This document shows positions 26,658 to 35,226 of a DNA stretch of 42,720 nucleotides, in pieces; the stretch's first letter is position 1, and the number at the start of each line of letters is the position of its first letter. The translations under genes were made by a program, and so were the position numbers. A model generated the notes under the pieces. The model was not told the origin of the DNA, made no database searches, and saw only the letters and a list, made by a program, of their open reading frames with translations. Source of the stretch: Pseudomonadota bacterium (GTDB lineage Bacteria; Desulfobacterota; Desulfarculia; Desulfarculales; Desulfarculaceae); NCBI GenBank assembly GCA_018902755.1, contig JAHIQI010000034.1, positions 1 to 42,720 on the forward strand. The letters run 5' to 3'.

Positions 26658-27524
26658 ATGGATTTCTCCACCCTGATTACAACCGTTTTGCACGGCCTGA
26701 CCCTGGGCATGGTCCTCATGCTGGTTGCCGGCGGTCTTACCGTCATCTTCGGCATGCTGGAAGTGCTCAACTTCGCCCACGGCTCGCTGTACATGCTGGG
26801 AGCCTACTTCGGCTTTTCGGTGGTGGCCTTCACCGGCAACTTCTGGCTAGGGCTTTTGGCCGCGCCCATCGCGGTGGGCATCGTGGCCTTTGTCATCGAA
26901 TTCTTCTCCCTGCGGCCCCTCTATGGCCGCCCGCCCCTGCACCACCTGTTGCTCACCTTCGGCATCAGCCTCATCGTGCAGAACGCCATCAAGTTCATCT
27001 GGGGCAACGACATCTACTCCATAGAGATGCCCGGCTTCCTGGCCGGGGCCACCAACCTCTTCGGGGTCTACTACCCCACCTACCGCCTGTTCGTGCTGGT
27101 TTTCAGCGTCATCCTGGCCATAGCCATCTGGCTGTTGATCAGCAAGACCCGCTGGGGAGTGGTGGTGCGGGCGGGCACCGAGGATATCGAAACCCTGGAG
27201 GCCCACGGCATCGACACCCGCAAGGTTTTCACCGTGGTATTCGTGGTCTGCGCCGCCTTCGCCGCGGTGGGCGGGGCGGTGGTGGCCCCCATGCGCACCG
27301 TATACCCCCAGATGGGCGTGGACATCATCATCGACGCCTTCATCGTGGTCATCGTGGGAGGACTTGGCAGCATACGCGGGGCGGTGATCGGCGCGCTGAT
27401 CATCGGCCAGGCCGTCCAACTGGGAGCGGTGTTCCTCACCGGATTCGCCGACGCCGCCATCTACATCGTCATGGCCGCCATCCTGCTGTTCCGCCCCTCC
27501 GGCCTGGTGCCGGAGACGGAGTAG
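26658..27524 (+). CDS. livH: Branched-chain amino acid-type ABC transporter permease LivH
   Basis: 288-residue inner-membrane permease of the LivH family (hydrophobic amino acid transport, HAAT): LTLGMVLMLVAGGLTVIFGM and LEVLNFAHGSLYMLGAY at the N-terminus are the usual opening, and GGLGSIRGAVIGALIIGQ near residue 235 is the cytoplasmic loop that contacts the ATPases. It pairs with LivM. The ATG at 26658 is chosen over an in-frame TTG just before it; the ribosome site is weak. It is the first gene of livHMGF plus a binding protein gene. HAAT systems import branched-chain amino acids but, in anaerobic degraders, often aromatic or dicarboxylic acids or amides. Confidence 0.9.
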   Translation: MDFSTLITTVLHGLTLGMVLMLVAGGLTVIFGMLEVLNFAHGSLYMLGAYFGFSVVAFTGNFWLGLLAAPIAVGIVAFVIEFFSLRPLYGRPPLHHLLLTFGISLIVQNAIKFIWGNDIYSIEMPGFLAGATNLFGVYYPTYRLFVLVFSVILAIAIWLLISKTRWGVVVRAGTEDIETLEAHGIDTRKVFTVVFVVCAAFAAVGGAVVAPMRTVYPQMGVDIIIDAFIVVIVGGLGSIRGAVIGALIIGQAVQLGAVFLTGFADAAIYIVMAAILLFRPSGLVPETE

Positions 27525-27528
27525 GGCC

Positions 27529-27570
27529 ATGGAGTTCACCGTGCGGGTTGCAATGAGGCTGAAGCAATGA
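27529..27570 (+). CDS. Possible 13-codon coupling ORF between livH and livM
   Basis: ATG-GAG-TTC-ACC and on to CAA-TGA: 13 codons with GGAG 7 bases upstream. Its stop overlaps the livM start (ATGA). It may simply serve translational coupling of livM; there is no evidence for a functional peptide. Confidence 0.25.
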   Translation: MEFTVRVAMRLKQ

Positions 27571-28526
27571 TGTTGGGTGCAAAACGAATCTATCTGTCGG
27601 CGGTGCTGCTGTTGCTGGTGCTGCTGCCCCTGGGCTCCCCGGCCCTTTTCTCCGACTACTACCTGGACCTGTTTACCAAGGTCCTCATCTTCGGGATCAT
27701 GCTCCTGGGCTTCGACATCCTGGCCGGCTACACCGGCCTGGTCAGCCTGGGCCACGCCCTTTTCTTCGGCCTGGGGGGCTACGCCGCCGCCTTCACCATC
27801 AACCACCTGAGCACCAACCTGGCCCCGGTGCTGCTGGTGGCCCTGGCCGCGGCGCTCATCGTGGGCCTGTTCGTGGGCTTTTTCTCCACCCAGACCAAGG
27901 ACATCTTCTTCGTCTTCCTCACCCTGGCCTTTGCCCAGTTCTTCTATCTGGCCGCCTTTAACATGACCACCGTCACCGGCGGCGACAACGGCATCAGCAT
28001 AGCCAAGGCCACCATCGGCATACCCGGCCTGTGGATCGCCGAAATCACCCGGCCCTACGGCTTCTACTACCTGGTGCTGGGCTTCTTCGTGGCCTCCTAC
28101 TTCGTCTGTAGGCGGGTCATCACCAGCCCCTTCGGCAAGGTGCTGGTGGCCATTCGCGAAAACGACGAGCGGGTGAGCTACCTGGGCTACAACATCCGCA
28201 AGATGAAGATCAAGAGCTACATGATCTCGGTGTGCCTGGCCACGGTGGCCGGGGTGCTCTTCGGGGCCTACCAGGACTTCGTATCCCCGGGGATGCTGCA
28301 CTGGAGCCTGTCCGGCGACCTCATCCTCATGTCCGTGCTGGGGGGCATGGGCACCCTGGTGGGGCCGGTGCTGGGCGGGGCCATCATCATCCTGTTGGGC
28401 GACGAGCTAAGCTCGCTCACCGAAAACTGGATGATCTTCATCGGCTTCTTCTTCGTGCTGATGATCATCTTCGCGCCCAGCGGCGTCGTGGGCATCGCCT
28501 CCAAGATCAGGTGGAGGAGGAAATAG
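27567..28526 (+). CDS. livM: Branched-chain amino acid-type ABC transporter permease LivM
   Basis: 319-residue polytopic permease: YTGLVSLGHALFFGLGGYAA is the LivM signature near residue 55, IRENDERVSYLGYN and GVLFGAYQDFVSPGMLHW follow, and GGMGTLVGPVLGGA is the ATPase-contact loop. It forms the channel with LivH. Two tandem ATGs (27567 and 27570) are possible starts, both behind a TGAGG ribosome site. Its end is 2 bases from livG, consistent with a single transcript. Confidence 0.92.
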   Translation: MMLGAKRIYLSAVLLLLVLLPLGSPALFSDYYLDLFTKVLIFGIMLLGFDILAGYTGLVSLGHALFFGLGGYAAAFTINHLSTNLAPVLLVALAAALIVGLFVGFFSTQTKDIFFVFLTLAFAQFFYLAAFNMTTVTGGDNGISIAKATIGIPGLWIAEITRPYGFYYLVLGFFVASYFVCRRVITSPFGKVLVAIRENDERVSYLGYNIRKMKIKSYMISVCLATVAGVLFGAYQDFVSPGMLHWSLSGDLILMSVLGGMGTLVGPVLGGAIIILLGDELSSLTENWMIFIGFFFVLMIIFAPSGVVGIASKIRWRRK

Positions 28527-28528
28527 CC

Positions 28529-29263
28529 ATGCTCAACGTGCAGGACCTCAGCAAAAGCTTCAGCCAGTTGCGCATCCTCAACCACCTCAACTTCGAGGTG
28601 CGCCAGGGCGAGCTCAAGGCCATCATCGGGCCCAATGGGGCGGGCAAGACCACCCTGTTCAACGTCATCACCGGGCGCTTCCCCCCCGACGAGGGCAAGG
28701 TGTCCTTCCAGGACAAGGACATCACCGGAGCCAAGCCCCACCAGCTCTCGCGCCTGGGCCTAGCCCGCTCCTTCCAGATCAACAACTTTTTCCTGAAGCT
28801 CAGCGTGCGCCAAAACCTGGAGCTGGCCGTGCAGTCGCGCCTGGAGAGACGCACCAGCATCTGGCGTAGACTGCCGCCCTCCGACCGCTTCACCGAAAAG
28901 ACCGACGAGGTGCTGGAGTGGACCGGCCTGGCCGAGCACCACGGCCGCCTGGCCCAGGAGCTTTCCTACGGCGACCAGCGCAAGCTGGAGATCGGCCTGG
29001 CCCTGGCCACCGACCCGGCCCTGTTGATGCTGGACGAGCCCACCTCGGGCATGAGCCGCTTTGAGAGCATGTCCATGATCGAGCTTATCCAAAAGCTCGC
29101 GGAGCGGGTGACCATAGTGCTCATCGAGCACGACATCGAGTTCGTGATGCAGGTGTCCGACAGCATCCTGGTCATCCACTACGGGGAGAAGATCGCCGAG
29201 GGGCCGCCCAAGGAAATCGAGGCCAACCAAGAGGTTCAGCGCGTTTACCTGGGGGGTCTGTAG
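28529..29263 (+). CDS. livG: ABC transporter ATP-binding protein LivG
   Basis: 244-residue ATPase: Walker A GPNGAGKTT, signature LSYGDQRKLEIG (variant of LSGGQ, usual for LivG) and Walker B LLMLDEPTSGM, followed by the switch histidine in IEHDIEFVM. The real start is the ATG at 28529 (MLNVQDLSKSF), with GGAGGAGG upstream; the reading frame extends far 5' only as a shadow of livM. It energises transport together with LivF. Confidence 0.93.
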   Translation: MLNVQDLSKSFSQLRILNHLNFEVRQGELKAIIGPNGAGKTTLFNVITGRFPPDEGKVSFQDKDITGAKPHQLSRLGLARSFQINNFFLKLSVRQNLELAVQSRLERRTSIWRRLPPSDRFTEKTDEVLEWTGLAEHHGRLAQELSYGDQRKLEIGLALATDPALLMLDEPTSGMSRFESMSMIELIQKLAERVTIVLIEHDIEFVMQVSDSILVIHYGEKIAEGPPKEIEANQEVQRVYLGGL

Positions 29264-29265
29264 CC

Positions 29266-30003
29266 ATGTTGCAACTTAGTGCTGTGCACACCTACTACGG
29301 CCCCAGCCACGTGCTGCACGGGGTGAACCTTAAACTGGCCAAGGGCGAGGCGGTATCGCTGATCGGGCGCAACGGGGCGGGCAAGACCACCCTCATGCGC
29401 ACGGTGATGCAACTAACGCCGCCCCGCAGCGGCTCCATCCTGGTGAACGAAAACATCGAGCTTACCAAGCTCAAGCCCCACGACGTGTTCCGCCACGGGG
29501 TGCGCCTGTGCCCCCAGGGGCGCGGGGTGTTCCCCAAGCTCACGGTGGAGGAGAACCTGCGCCTGGCCCTGGTGGCCCAGCGGGGCCAGGACGCCAACGC
29601 CCAGATCCAAAAGGCCTACGACCGCTTCGCCGTGCTGGGGGAAAAGCGCCACCAAAAGGTGCGGGGCCTCAGCGGCGGGCAACGTCAGATACTGGCCATC
29701 GCCCGGGCCCTGCTGGGCGACACCTCGGTCTTGCTCATGGACGAGCCCAGCGAGGGGCTGGCCCCCCTGGTGGTGCAGGAGCTCAGGGACCTGATCCTGG
29801 ACATCAAGACCACCGGCATCACCATCCTGCTCTCGGAGCAGAACGTGAAGATGGCCCTCAGCGCCTGCGACCGGCACTACATCCTGGAAAAGGGCGAGAT
29901 CCGCTTCAGCGGCACCACCCAGGAGTTGGCCTGCAACGAGGACATTTTGATCCAAACCCTGGGCGTATCCACCGCAGTGGCCCAGTGCGAGGCCCCCGCT
30001 TAG
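29266..30003 (+). CDS. livF: ABC transporter ATP-binding protein LivF
   Basis: 245-residue ATPase: Walker A GRNGAGKTT, LSGGQRQILAIARALL signature and LLMDEPSEGLAP Walker B. It begins 2 bases after livG ends. The second ATPase of the Liv heterodimer; the order H-M-G-F is the usual one. Confidence 0.93.
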   Translation: MLQLSAVHTYYGPSHVLHGVNLKLAKGEAVSLIGRNGAGKTTLMRTVMQLTPPRSGSILVNENIELTKLKPHDVFRHGVRLCPQGRGVFPKLTVEENLRLALVAQRGQDANAQIQKAYDRFAVLGEKRHQKVRGLSGGQRQILAIARALLGDTSVLLMDEPSEGLAPLVVQELRDLILDIKTTGITILLSEQNVKMALSACDRHYILEKGEIRFSGTTQELACNEDILIQTLGVSTAVAQCEAPA

Positions 30004-30099
30004 GGGCGCGCCCGGCATAGGCAAATTCCCCTGGGGCTTTTCCCTGGCAGGAGGCATCTCCGGGGGCCGGTTGATAAGCACTTAAAAAAGGAGGGACCC

Positions 30100-31377
30100 G
30101 TGGACGAAAAGAAAATGGACGTCACCAGAAGAAGCTTCCTGAAAAAGACGGCCACCGTGGCCGGGGCCGCGGCGATCAGCGGCATGGCCGGCAACCTCTT
30201 GAGCGGCGCGCCCGCCTATGCGGCCAAGGGCTCGGGCCCCATCAAGATCGGGGTGGTGCTGCCCTTCTCCCGGGCCTACAAGGTCATCGGCGACCGCGTG
30301 GTGGCCGGCCTGGAGCTGGCGTTGAACCAGGCGGGCGGGGCCTACAAGGGCCGCAAGTTCGAGGTCATCAAGGAAGACTCGGAGATGAAGCCCAACGTGG
30401 GTCTGACCAAGACCCGCAAGCTGGTGGACAAGGACAAGGTGGACTTTTTGGTGGGGCCGGTGAGCAGCGCGGTGTGCGTGGCCATGCGCAACTACGCCAA
30501 CGAGAAGAAGGTCCCCATGATCATCCCCACCGCGGGCAACGTGGAACTGGCCGGAAACCTCTACAGCCCCTACGTGTTCCGCTCCTCCATCAGCCACTGG
30601 ATATTCGCCCACCCCACGGGACTGTGGGTCAAGGAGAACCTGGGCGACCAGTGCTTCGTGGGCGGGGCCAACTACGCCGCCGGGCAGCACCAGGTGTGGG
30701 CCTTCACCATGGCCTTCCGGGGCCGGGGCGGCAAGATCGTGGGCTCGGCCTATCCTCCGCTCAATGAAAAGGACTACGCCCCCTACCTGACCAAGCTGGC
30801 CAACTCCGGCGCGCCCATCTACTTCGGCTGGTTCGCGGGCAACGACGCGGTGAACTACTGCCGCCAGGCAGCCCAGTTCGGCCTGAACAAGAAGGTCAAG
30901 ATGACCACCACCGGCTGGTTCTTCGAGCGCAACCTCTTGATGGCCCAAAAGGACGCGGCCCTGGGCTGGCACTGCGGCTTCAACTGGGCCATCACCCTGG
31001 ACAACCCGGTGAACAAGGAGTTCGTCAAGGCCTACGACAAGTTCACCAAGAACGACCCCAACGTGTCGGTGTCCATGAGCTCGGTGCACGGCTACGACGC
31101 CGGGCAGATGATCCTCAAGTCCGTGGACAAGACCGGCGGCGACACCGACTCGGCCAAGATCGTCAAGGCCCTGGAGTACATGAAGCTCGACAGCCCGCGC
31201 GGGCCGGTGGAGCTGGACGCCAACCACGACATGGTGCAGCCCATGTACATCGGCGAGATCGTCAAGGACGGCCCCGGCGTGGTGGCCAAGATCATCGCCG
31301 ACCTGGGCCGTTGGACCACCCCCTACCTGGGCGCCCGCGGCATCAACAGCGTGGGCCAGCCCTTCCTGGTGCAGTAA
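30100..31377 (+). CDS. Periplasmic substrate-binding protein of the Liv-type ABC transporter, Tat-exported
   Basis: 425 residues. The N-terminus has a twin-arginine signal (VTRRSFLKK, Arg10-Arg11, then a hydrophobic stretch and an APAYA cleavage site near residue 42), unusual for this family, which mostly uses Sec. The mature part is a type I periplasmic binding fold (IKIGVVLPFSRAYKVIGDRV, GPVSSAVCVAMRNYA, IPTAGNVELAGNLYSPYVFR). GTG at 30100 is the start because GGAGG lies 5-6 bases before it; the ATG at 30115 would be 20 bases away. It is placed 96 bases after livF, with a strong hairpin after its stop. The ligand is unknown; aromatic or short-chain acids are as likely as leucine. Confidence 0.88.
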   Translation: MDEKKMDVTRRSFLKKTATVAGAAAISGMAGNLLSGAPAYAAKGSGPIKIGVVLPFSRAYKVIGDRVVAGLELALNQAGGAYKGRKFEVIKEDSEMKPNVGLTKTRKLVDKDKVDFLVGPVSSAVCVAMRNYANEKKVPMIIPTAGNVELAGNLYSPYVFRSSISHWIFAHPTGLWVKENLGDQCFVGGANYAAGQHQVWAFTMAFRGRGGKIVGSAYPPLNEKDYAPYLTKLANSGAPIYFGWFAGNDAVNYCRQAAQFGLNKKVKMTTTGWFFERNLLMAQKDAALGWHCGFNWAITLDNPVNKEFVKAYDKFTKNDPNVSVSMSSVHGYDAGQMILKSVDKTGGDTDSAKIVKALEYMKLDSPRGPVELDANHDMVQPMYIGEIVKDGPGVVAKIIADLGRWTTPYLGARGINSVGQPFLVQ

Positions 31378-31384
31378 CCCCTCA

Positions 31385-31423
31385 AGCCGCGGTGTCCCGG
31401 CCCTGGGCCGGGGCGCCGCGGCT
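31385..31423 (+). terminator. Very stable 18-bp hairpin after the binding protein gene
   Basis: AGCCGCGGTGTCCCGGCC (31385-31402) pairs with 31406-31423 around a CTG loop, with two G-T pairs. No T run follows, so it may stabilise the 3' end of the binding protein mRNA or block exonucleases as well as terminate. Confidence 0.65.
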
Positions 31424-31480
31424 CTCTCGCGCCCGGGGCGGGGCTGGATAAAAATTGCCTGCCCACGCAGATTTGAGGAT

Positions 31481-31518
31481 TTGGCGCGCTCGTGGATTTG
31501 ATAGTATAAGAATATCAA
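31481..31518 (+). promoter_or_regulatory. Candidate promoter and operator of the LarA-like gene
   Basis: TTGGCG (31481-31486), 18 bases, TATAAG (31505-31510). An inverted repeat TTGATA (31498-31503) / TATCAA (31513-31518) with a 9-base centre brackets the -10 box, as a repressor site would. The gene starts 74 bases further on. Confidence 0.45.
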
Positions 31519-31591
31519 TAGCGAGAACGCCATGCGGCGCCGGCCAAGAAGGCGGGCGCCCGTTGAACCTCAAGAACATGGAGCACAGCAC

Positions 31592-32872
31592 ATGGCCCTT
31601 ATAAAAGTGCCGTATGAAACGGCCGAGGAACTCGGAGTAGTTCTGGAGCTTGAAGTCCCGGACCAGAACCTGACCACCTACGAAGCCCAGGAGCCCCCGG
31701 CCCTGGCCGATCCCATCGCCAGCATGCTCCAGGCCTTGGAGAACCCGGTGGGTGGCAAGAAGCTCTCCCAGCTGCTGACCCAGGGCTGCAAGGTGTGCAT
31801 CATCACCGAGAACCAGTTCCGCGCCGCCCAAGCCAAGCTTTTCCTGCCCACCCTGCTGGACATGGTGGAGGCGGCGGCCGGCACCGCCAGCATCGCCATC
31901 GGCTGCGGCAAGGTGCCCGCCCTATCCCCCGAGGAGATCGCGGACAAGCTGGGCCCGGAGGTGATGTCCAAGGGCGTGGCGGTGGAGTGCAACGACGTAA
32001 GCAACCCCGACAACTACATTTACATGGGCACCACCTCGGCGGGGACCCCCCTGTGGGTGCTCAAGTCGGTGGCCGAGGCCGACGTGATCATCACCATCAG
32101 CACCACCCAGGCCACCCTGTGGGGCTACGGCGGATCGGGCATGATCATCCCGGCGGTGTCGGGCAACGACACCATCGAGATCAACCACGTGATGAGCATG
32201 GCCCCGGACTGCCTGCCCGGCAACAACTACTGCCGCATGCAGCAGGACAAGTACGAGGCCCTGGACATCGTGGGCGTGGACGTGGGCATCAACGTGGTGG
32301 TGGCCAACAACTGGGACATCATCTACGTGAACGCAGGCGACCCGGTGGAGTCGCACATGGCGGCGGTGTCCTTTTATGACGGCATCTACAAGTTCGTGCC
32401 CGTGGAGCAGCCGGACATCGTCATCGCCGGGTCCACCGCGCCCACCAACCACCTTTTCTTCCACACCAACTGGGCCATCGTCAACGTGCTGCCCCTGACC
32501 CACGACGACAGCAGCATCATCTTCTGCAGCCCCTGCCCCGGCTACGGCGACTGGCCCGGCTTCGCCCTCATGGACCTGATGCAGGAATACATGCCCGCCA
32601 CCGAAGATAACCACGTAAAGGCCCTCACCGCCCTGGTCAAGGGCGAGCGCGAGCTGTGGGCCGGCTGCATCTGGTATCCCCTGTACCGGGCCCTGATGCA
32701 GCGCGACGTGCAGGTGGTGACCATGCAAGAGAACCTGGAGATGGCCAAGGGAGTGGGCCTGAACGTCACCTCGGACCTGCAGGCCGCCTTTGACAAGGCC
32801 ATGGAAAAACACGGCCCCGACGCCAAGGTAGCTTTTGTGCCCTACGGCCGCTACACGGTGTTCCCCGGCTAA
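31592..32872 (+). CDS. LarA-fold (lactate racemase/DUF2088) protein lacking key catalytic residues
   Basis: 426 residues; same overall layout as nickel-pincer enzyme LarA: CKVCIITENQFR corresponds to the 'DxTRP' strand, AIGCGKVPALSPEEI to the 'GTHRP..EE' strand, and GGSGMIIPAVSGNDTIEINH (181-199 region) to 'GGRK..LPGVSG..TI..NH'. Aligned by eye, the cofactor-attaching lysine (LarA Lys184) is Gly183, LarA His174 is Gln173, and the GTHR histidine is missing. His199 (LarA His200) is kept. It is therefore unlikely to be an ordinary NPN-dependent racemase; a binding or altered catalytic role is possible. No larB/C/E is visible. ATG 31592 has GGAG about 9 bases upstream; the upstream in-frame ATG at 31532 lies close to the promoter and has no ribosome site. 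Confidence 0.72.
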   Translation: MALIKVPYETAEELGVVLELEVPDQNLTTYEAQEPPALADPIASMLQALENPVGGKKLSQLLTQGCKVCIITENQFRAAQAKLFLPTLLDMVEAAAGTASIAIGCGKVPALSPEEIADKLGPEVMSKGVAVECNDVSNPDNYIYMGTTSAGTPLWVLKSVAEADVIITISTTQATLWGYGGSGMIIPAVSGNDTIEINHVMSMAPDCLPGNNYCRMQQDKYEALDIVGVDVGINVVVANNWDIIYVNAGDPVESHMAAVSFYDGIYKFVPVEQPDIVIAGSTAPTNHLFFHTNWAIVNVLPLTHDDSSIIFCSPCPGYGDWPGFALMDLMQEYMPATEDNHVKALTALVKGERELWAGCIWYPLYRALMQRDVQVVTMQENLEMAKGVGLNVTSDLQAAFDKAMEKHGPDAKVAFVPYGRYTVFPG

Positions 32873-32898
32873 CCAGACCCAATTTCCCCAGAAATTAC

Positions 32899-32928
32899 GG
32901 GCCGTCCCACCAGGGGCGGCCCTTTTTT
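32899..32928 (+). terminator. Terminator of the LarA-like gene
   Basis: GGGCCGTCCC (32899-32908) pairs with GGGGCGGCCC (32913-32922), with one G-T pair and an ACCA loop, followed by six Ts. Confidence 0.9.
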
Positions 32929-32989
32929 CGCGCCATGTCCAGGCCCATTTTTATTCCAAAAACCTTACTACACTCTACAATATTGTTTC

Positions 32990-33041
32990 TTGACCGCGGG
33001 GCGTTCCCTGACCTAATCTATAAAAACCTAATATTAGGTTT
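32990..33041 (+). promoter_or_regulatory. Promoter region and 18-bp palindromic operator of the GntR-led operon
   Basis: AAACCTAATATTAGGTTT (33024-33041) is a perfect palindrome, the typical shape of an FCD/GntR operator. A weak promoter, TTGACC (32990-32995), 18 bases, TAATCT (33014-33019), lies just upstream, so the operator would cover the start site. The motif CTAAT recurs on both sides (near 33013 and 33046). Autoregulation of the operon starting at 33119 is inferred. Confidence 0.65.
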
Positions 33042-33118
33042 ATCCTCTAATCACTGTATCCGCCGCGGGGCATTAATCGTCGGAGCAAAGCGGCGGCTAT
33101 AAGGAACAGGATGAGACA

Positions 33119-33820
33119 TTGACCGCCAATATATCCTTGGAAAGCGTCAAGCAAGGCCGGGTTTCCGACGGCGTGCGGGAGCAGATCACCAACCTGATCC
33201 TGGCCGGGGAACTCAAGGTGGGGGACCGCTTGCCCACGGAAAACGAACTGGCCCGCCAATTGGGGGTGAGCAAGGTGCCGGTGCGCGAGGCCATGATCAG
33301 CCTCCAACAGATGGGCCTGCTTACCAGCCGCCGGGGAGCCGGCGGAGGGGTGTTCGTGTGTGAGCCCAGCGCCGAGCCGGTGGGCGAGGCCCTCACCCTG
33401 ATGCTGCGCCTGGGCCAGGCCAGCATCGCCGACCTCACCCAGGCCCGCCTGATCATCGAGCCCCACGTGGCCCGCCAGGCGGCCCAGTTGGCCACGGCCC
33501 AGGACGTGGCTCGCCTGGAAGACAGCATCACCCAATACCAACGGGTGGTGGAGCAGGACCTGCCGCGCAGCATCCACGACCTGGACTTCCATCTGGCCCT
33601 GGCCGACGCCTGCGGCAATCCGGTGCTCAACCTGATTCTGCGGGCCCTGGTCCCCCTGCTCTACACCAACGTTCGCCAGCGCCGCCTGCCCCATGAACAC
33701 CGCAACCTGGGCATAGACGGGCACATCGAAATCTTCGAGGCGGTGCGCCGGGGAGACTCCCTAAAGGCCCAGGAGGCCATGTCCCGCCACGTATCCCAGA
33801 TGGCCACCTTCTGGAAATAA
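33119..33820 (+). CDS. GntR-family transcriptional regulator, FadR/FCD subfamily
   Basis: 233 residues. The N-terminal winged helix (12-75) has LPTENELARQLGVSKVPVREA; the C-terminal FCD ligand domain has metal-site residues Asp154 and His158 (DLDFH), His202 and His224. FCD regulators usually bind small carboxylates, often the substrate of the operon. The start is TTG at 33119 with AGGA 6 bases before it; no ATG or GTG is available in frame. It heads an operon of closely spaced genes reaching to 41608, and a palindromic operator lies about 80 bases upstream. Confidence 0.88.
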   Translation: MTANISLESVKQGRVSDGVREQITNLILAGELKVGDRLPTENELARQLGVSKVPVREAMISLQQMGLLTSRRGAGGGVFVCEPSAEPVGEALTLMLRLGQASIADLTQARLIIEPHVARQAAQLATAQDVARLEDSITQYQRVVEQDLPRSIHDLDFHLALADACGNPVLNLILRALVPLLYTNVRQRRLPHEHRNLGIDGHIEIFEAVRRGDSLKAQEAMSRHVSQMATFWK

Positions 33821-33836
33821 GGAAAGCTTTAGCCCA

Positions 33837-35225
33837 ATGGCAATGAACCTCACATCTTGGCTGGATCGGCTGGCCGCCGAAGCGCCGCAGGAATTGGTGA
33901 CGGTGCGCCGCCCGGTGGAGCCCGCCGCCTTTGAAAGCGCCGCGGTGGTGGACGCGCTGGAGCACCAGAAGCGCTACCCGGCGGTGCTCTTCGAACAGGT
34001 GCGCGACCTTCAGGGCCGCCCCACCGACTGCCGCATCCTCAACAACACCTTTGGCAACTTCAAGAAAATCGCCCTGGCCCTGGGCATGGACACCGACCAG
34101 CGCATGCCGCTGATGGAGCGCATGCTGGAGCTCTCCGGCCGCAGCCTGGAGCCGATCATCGTGGAGGCGGACCAGGCTCCGGTGCGCCACTGGGTGTGGC
34201 AGGGCGAGGCGGTGGACCTAACCCGCCTGCCGCTGATCCGCCACACCGAGCTGGACGGCGGGCCCTACTTCACCCCCATCGTGGTGAGCAAGGCCCCCAA
34301 TGGGCGCTACAACGTCTCCTGGAACCGCATGCAGTACCTGGACCCCAACCACCTAGCCATCTACATGTCCCCGCGCCACCTCTCCTCTTACTTCGCCGAG
34401 TCCGAGGCGGCGGGTCGCGACCTGCCCATCGCGGTGGTGCTGGGCCATCATCCGGCCTTCCACCTCACCGGAGCCCTCCTGACCCCCCTGGACGCCGACG
34501 AATACGCCGTGGCCGGCGGGGTCATGGGCGAGCCTTTGGAGCTTATCCCCTCGCTGAGCTTCGGCAAGGAGCTTCTGGTCCCGGCCGAGTCCGAGCTGGT
34601 CTTGGAGGGCCGCATCCTGGCGGGCAAGCGCTGCGTGGAAGGCCCCTTCGGCGAGTTCACCGGTTACGCCGGTCCCCAGCGCCTTTCCTGGGTGGTTGAG
34701 ATCAGCGCGGTATACGGCAGGAAGCGGCCCACCATCATCGACATTTTCCCCTGCTACAGCGAGCACATCAACGCCCACCTGCCCATCGAGGCCAGCATCT
34801 ATCAGCGGGCCAAGCAGGCGGTGCCCGGCGTGGTCAAGACCTGCTGGGTGGGCTCGGGCGGGCCCTTCAACCTGATCATCAGCCTGGCCAAGAAGACCGA
34901 AGGCGAGCCCATGCGCGCCGCCATGGCGGCCATCAGCGCCAGCAACTTCATCAAGCACGTGATCGTGGTGGACGACGACGTGGACCCCGAGGACCTCACC
35001 CAGGTGATGTGGGCCTTCTCCAGCCGGGTGCAGGCCGACCAAGACCTGAGCATCCTGCGCAACCTGCAAGGCCAGGTGCTGGACCCCAGCCTGCGCCACG
35101 AGATCAAGACCTCGGGCATGGTCATCGACGCCACCCGGCCCCTGGACCGCCCCTTCCCCCGCCGGGGGGAGGTGCCGCAAGAGCTGCGGCAAAATCTGAA
35201 CCTCGACGATTATTTGGAGGGTTGA
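33837..35225 (+). CDS. UbiD-family prenyl-FMN-dependent (de)carboxylase
   Basis: 462 residues. The catalytic network of UbiD enzymes can be read: Arg164 (YNVSWNRMQY), Glu268 and Glu273 (CVEGPFGEFTGY, spacing as in Fdc1 Glu277/Glu282), with metal/cofactor residues Asn159, His181 (SPRHLSSY) and Glu232 (GEPLELIPS). It would decarboxylate, or carboxylate, an aromatic, heteroaromatic or alpha,beta-unsaturated acid. It needs prenylated FMN from a UbiX, which is not in this window. It starts 16 bases after gntR and is followed directly by a small zinc-ribbon gene, an arrangement reminiscent of the B/C/D hydroxyarylic acid decarboxylases. Confidence 0.9.
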   Translation: MAMNLTSWLDRLAAEAPQELVTVRRPVEPAAFESAAVVDALEHQKRYPAVLFEQVRDLQGRPTDCRILNNTFGNFKKIALALGMDTDQRMPLMERMLELSGRSLEPIIVEADQAPVRHWVWQGEAVDLTRLPLIRHTELDGGPYFTPIVVSKAPNGRYNVSWNRMQYLDPNHLAIYMSPRHLSSYFAESEAAGRDLPIAVVLGHHPAFHLTGALLTPLDADEYAVAGGVMGEPLELIPSLSFGKELLVPAESELVLEGRILAGKRCVEGPFGEFTGYAGPQRLSWVVEISAVYGRKRPTIIDIFPCYSEHINAHLPIEASIYQRAKQAVPGVVKTCWVGSGGPFNLIISLAKKTEGEPMRAAMAAISASNFIKHVIVVDDDVDPEDLTQVMWAFSSRVQADQDLSILRNLQGQVLDPSLRHEIKTSGMVIDATRPLDRPFPRRGEVPQELRQNLNLDDYLEG

Positions 35226-35226
35226 G

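Noticed and set aside
26326..26658. 110-codon open frame in the liv leader
   Set aside because: Pro/Arg-rich translation, no ribosome site, no recognisable domain, and it runs through a hairpin.
26847..28301. 484-codon minus-strand frame across livH and livM
   Set aside because: Glu/His/Gly-rich antisense shadow of two clear permease genes.
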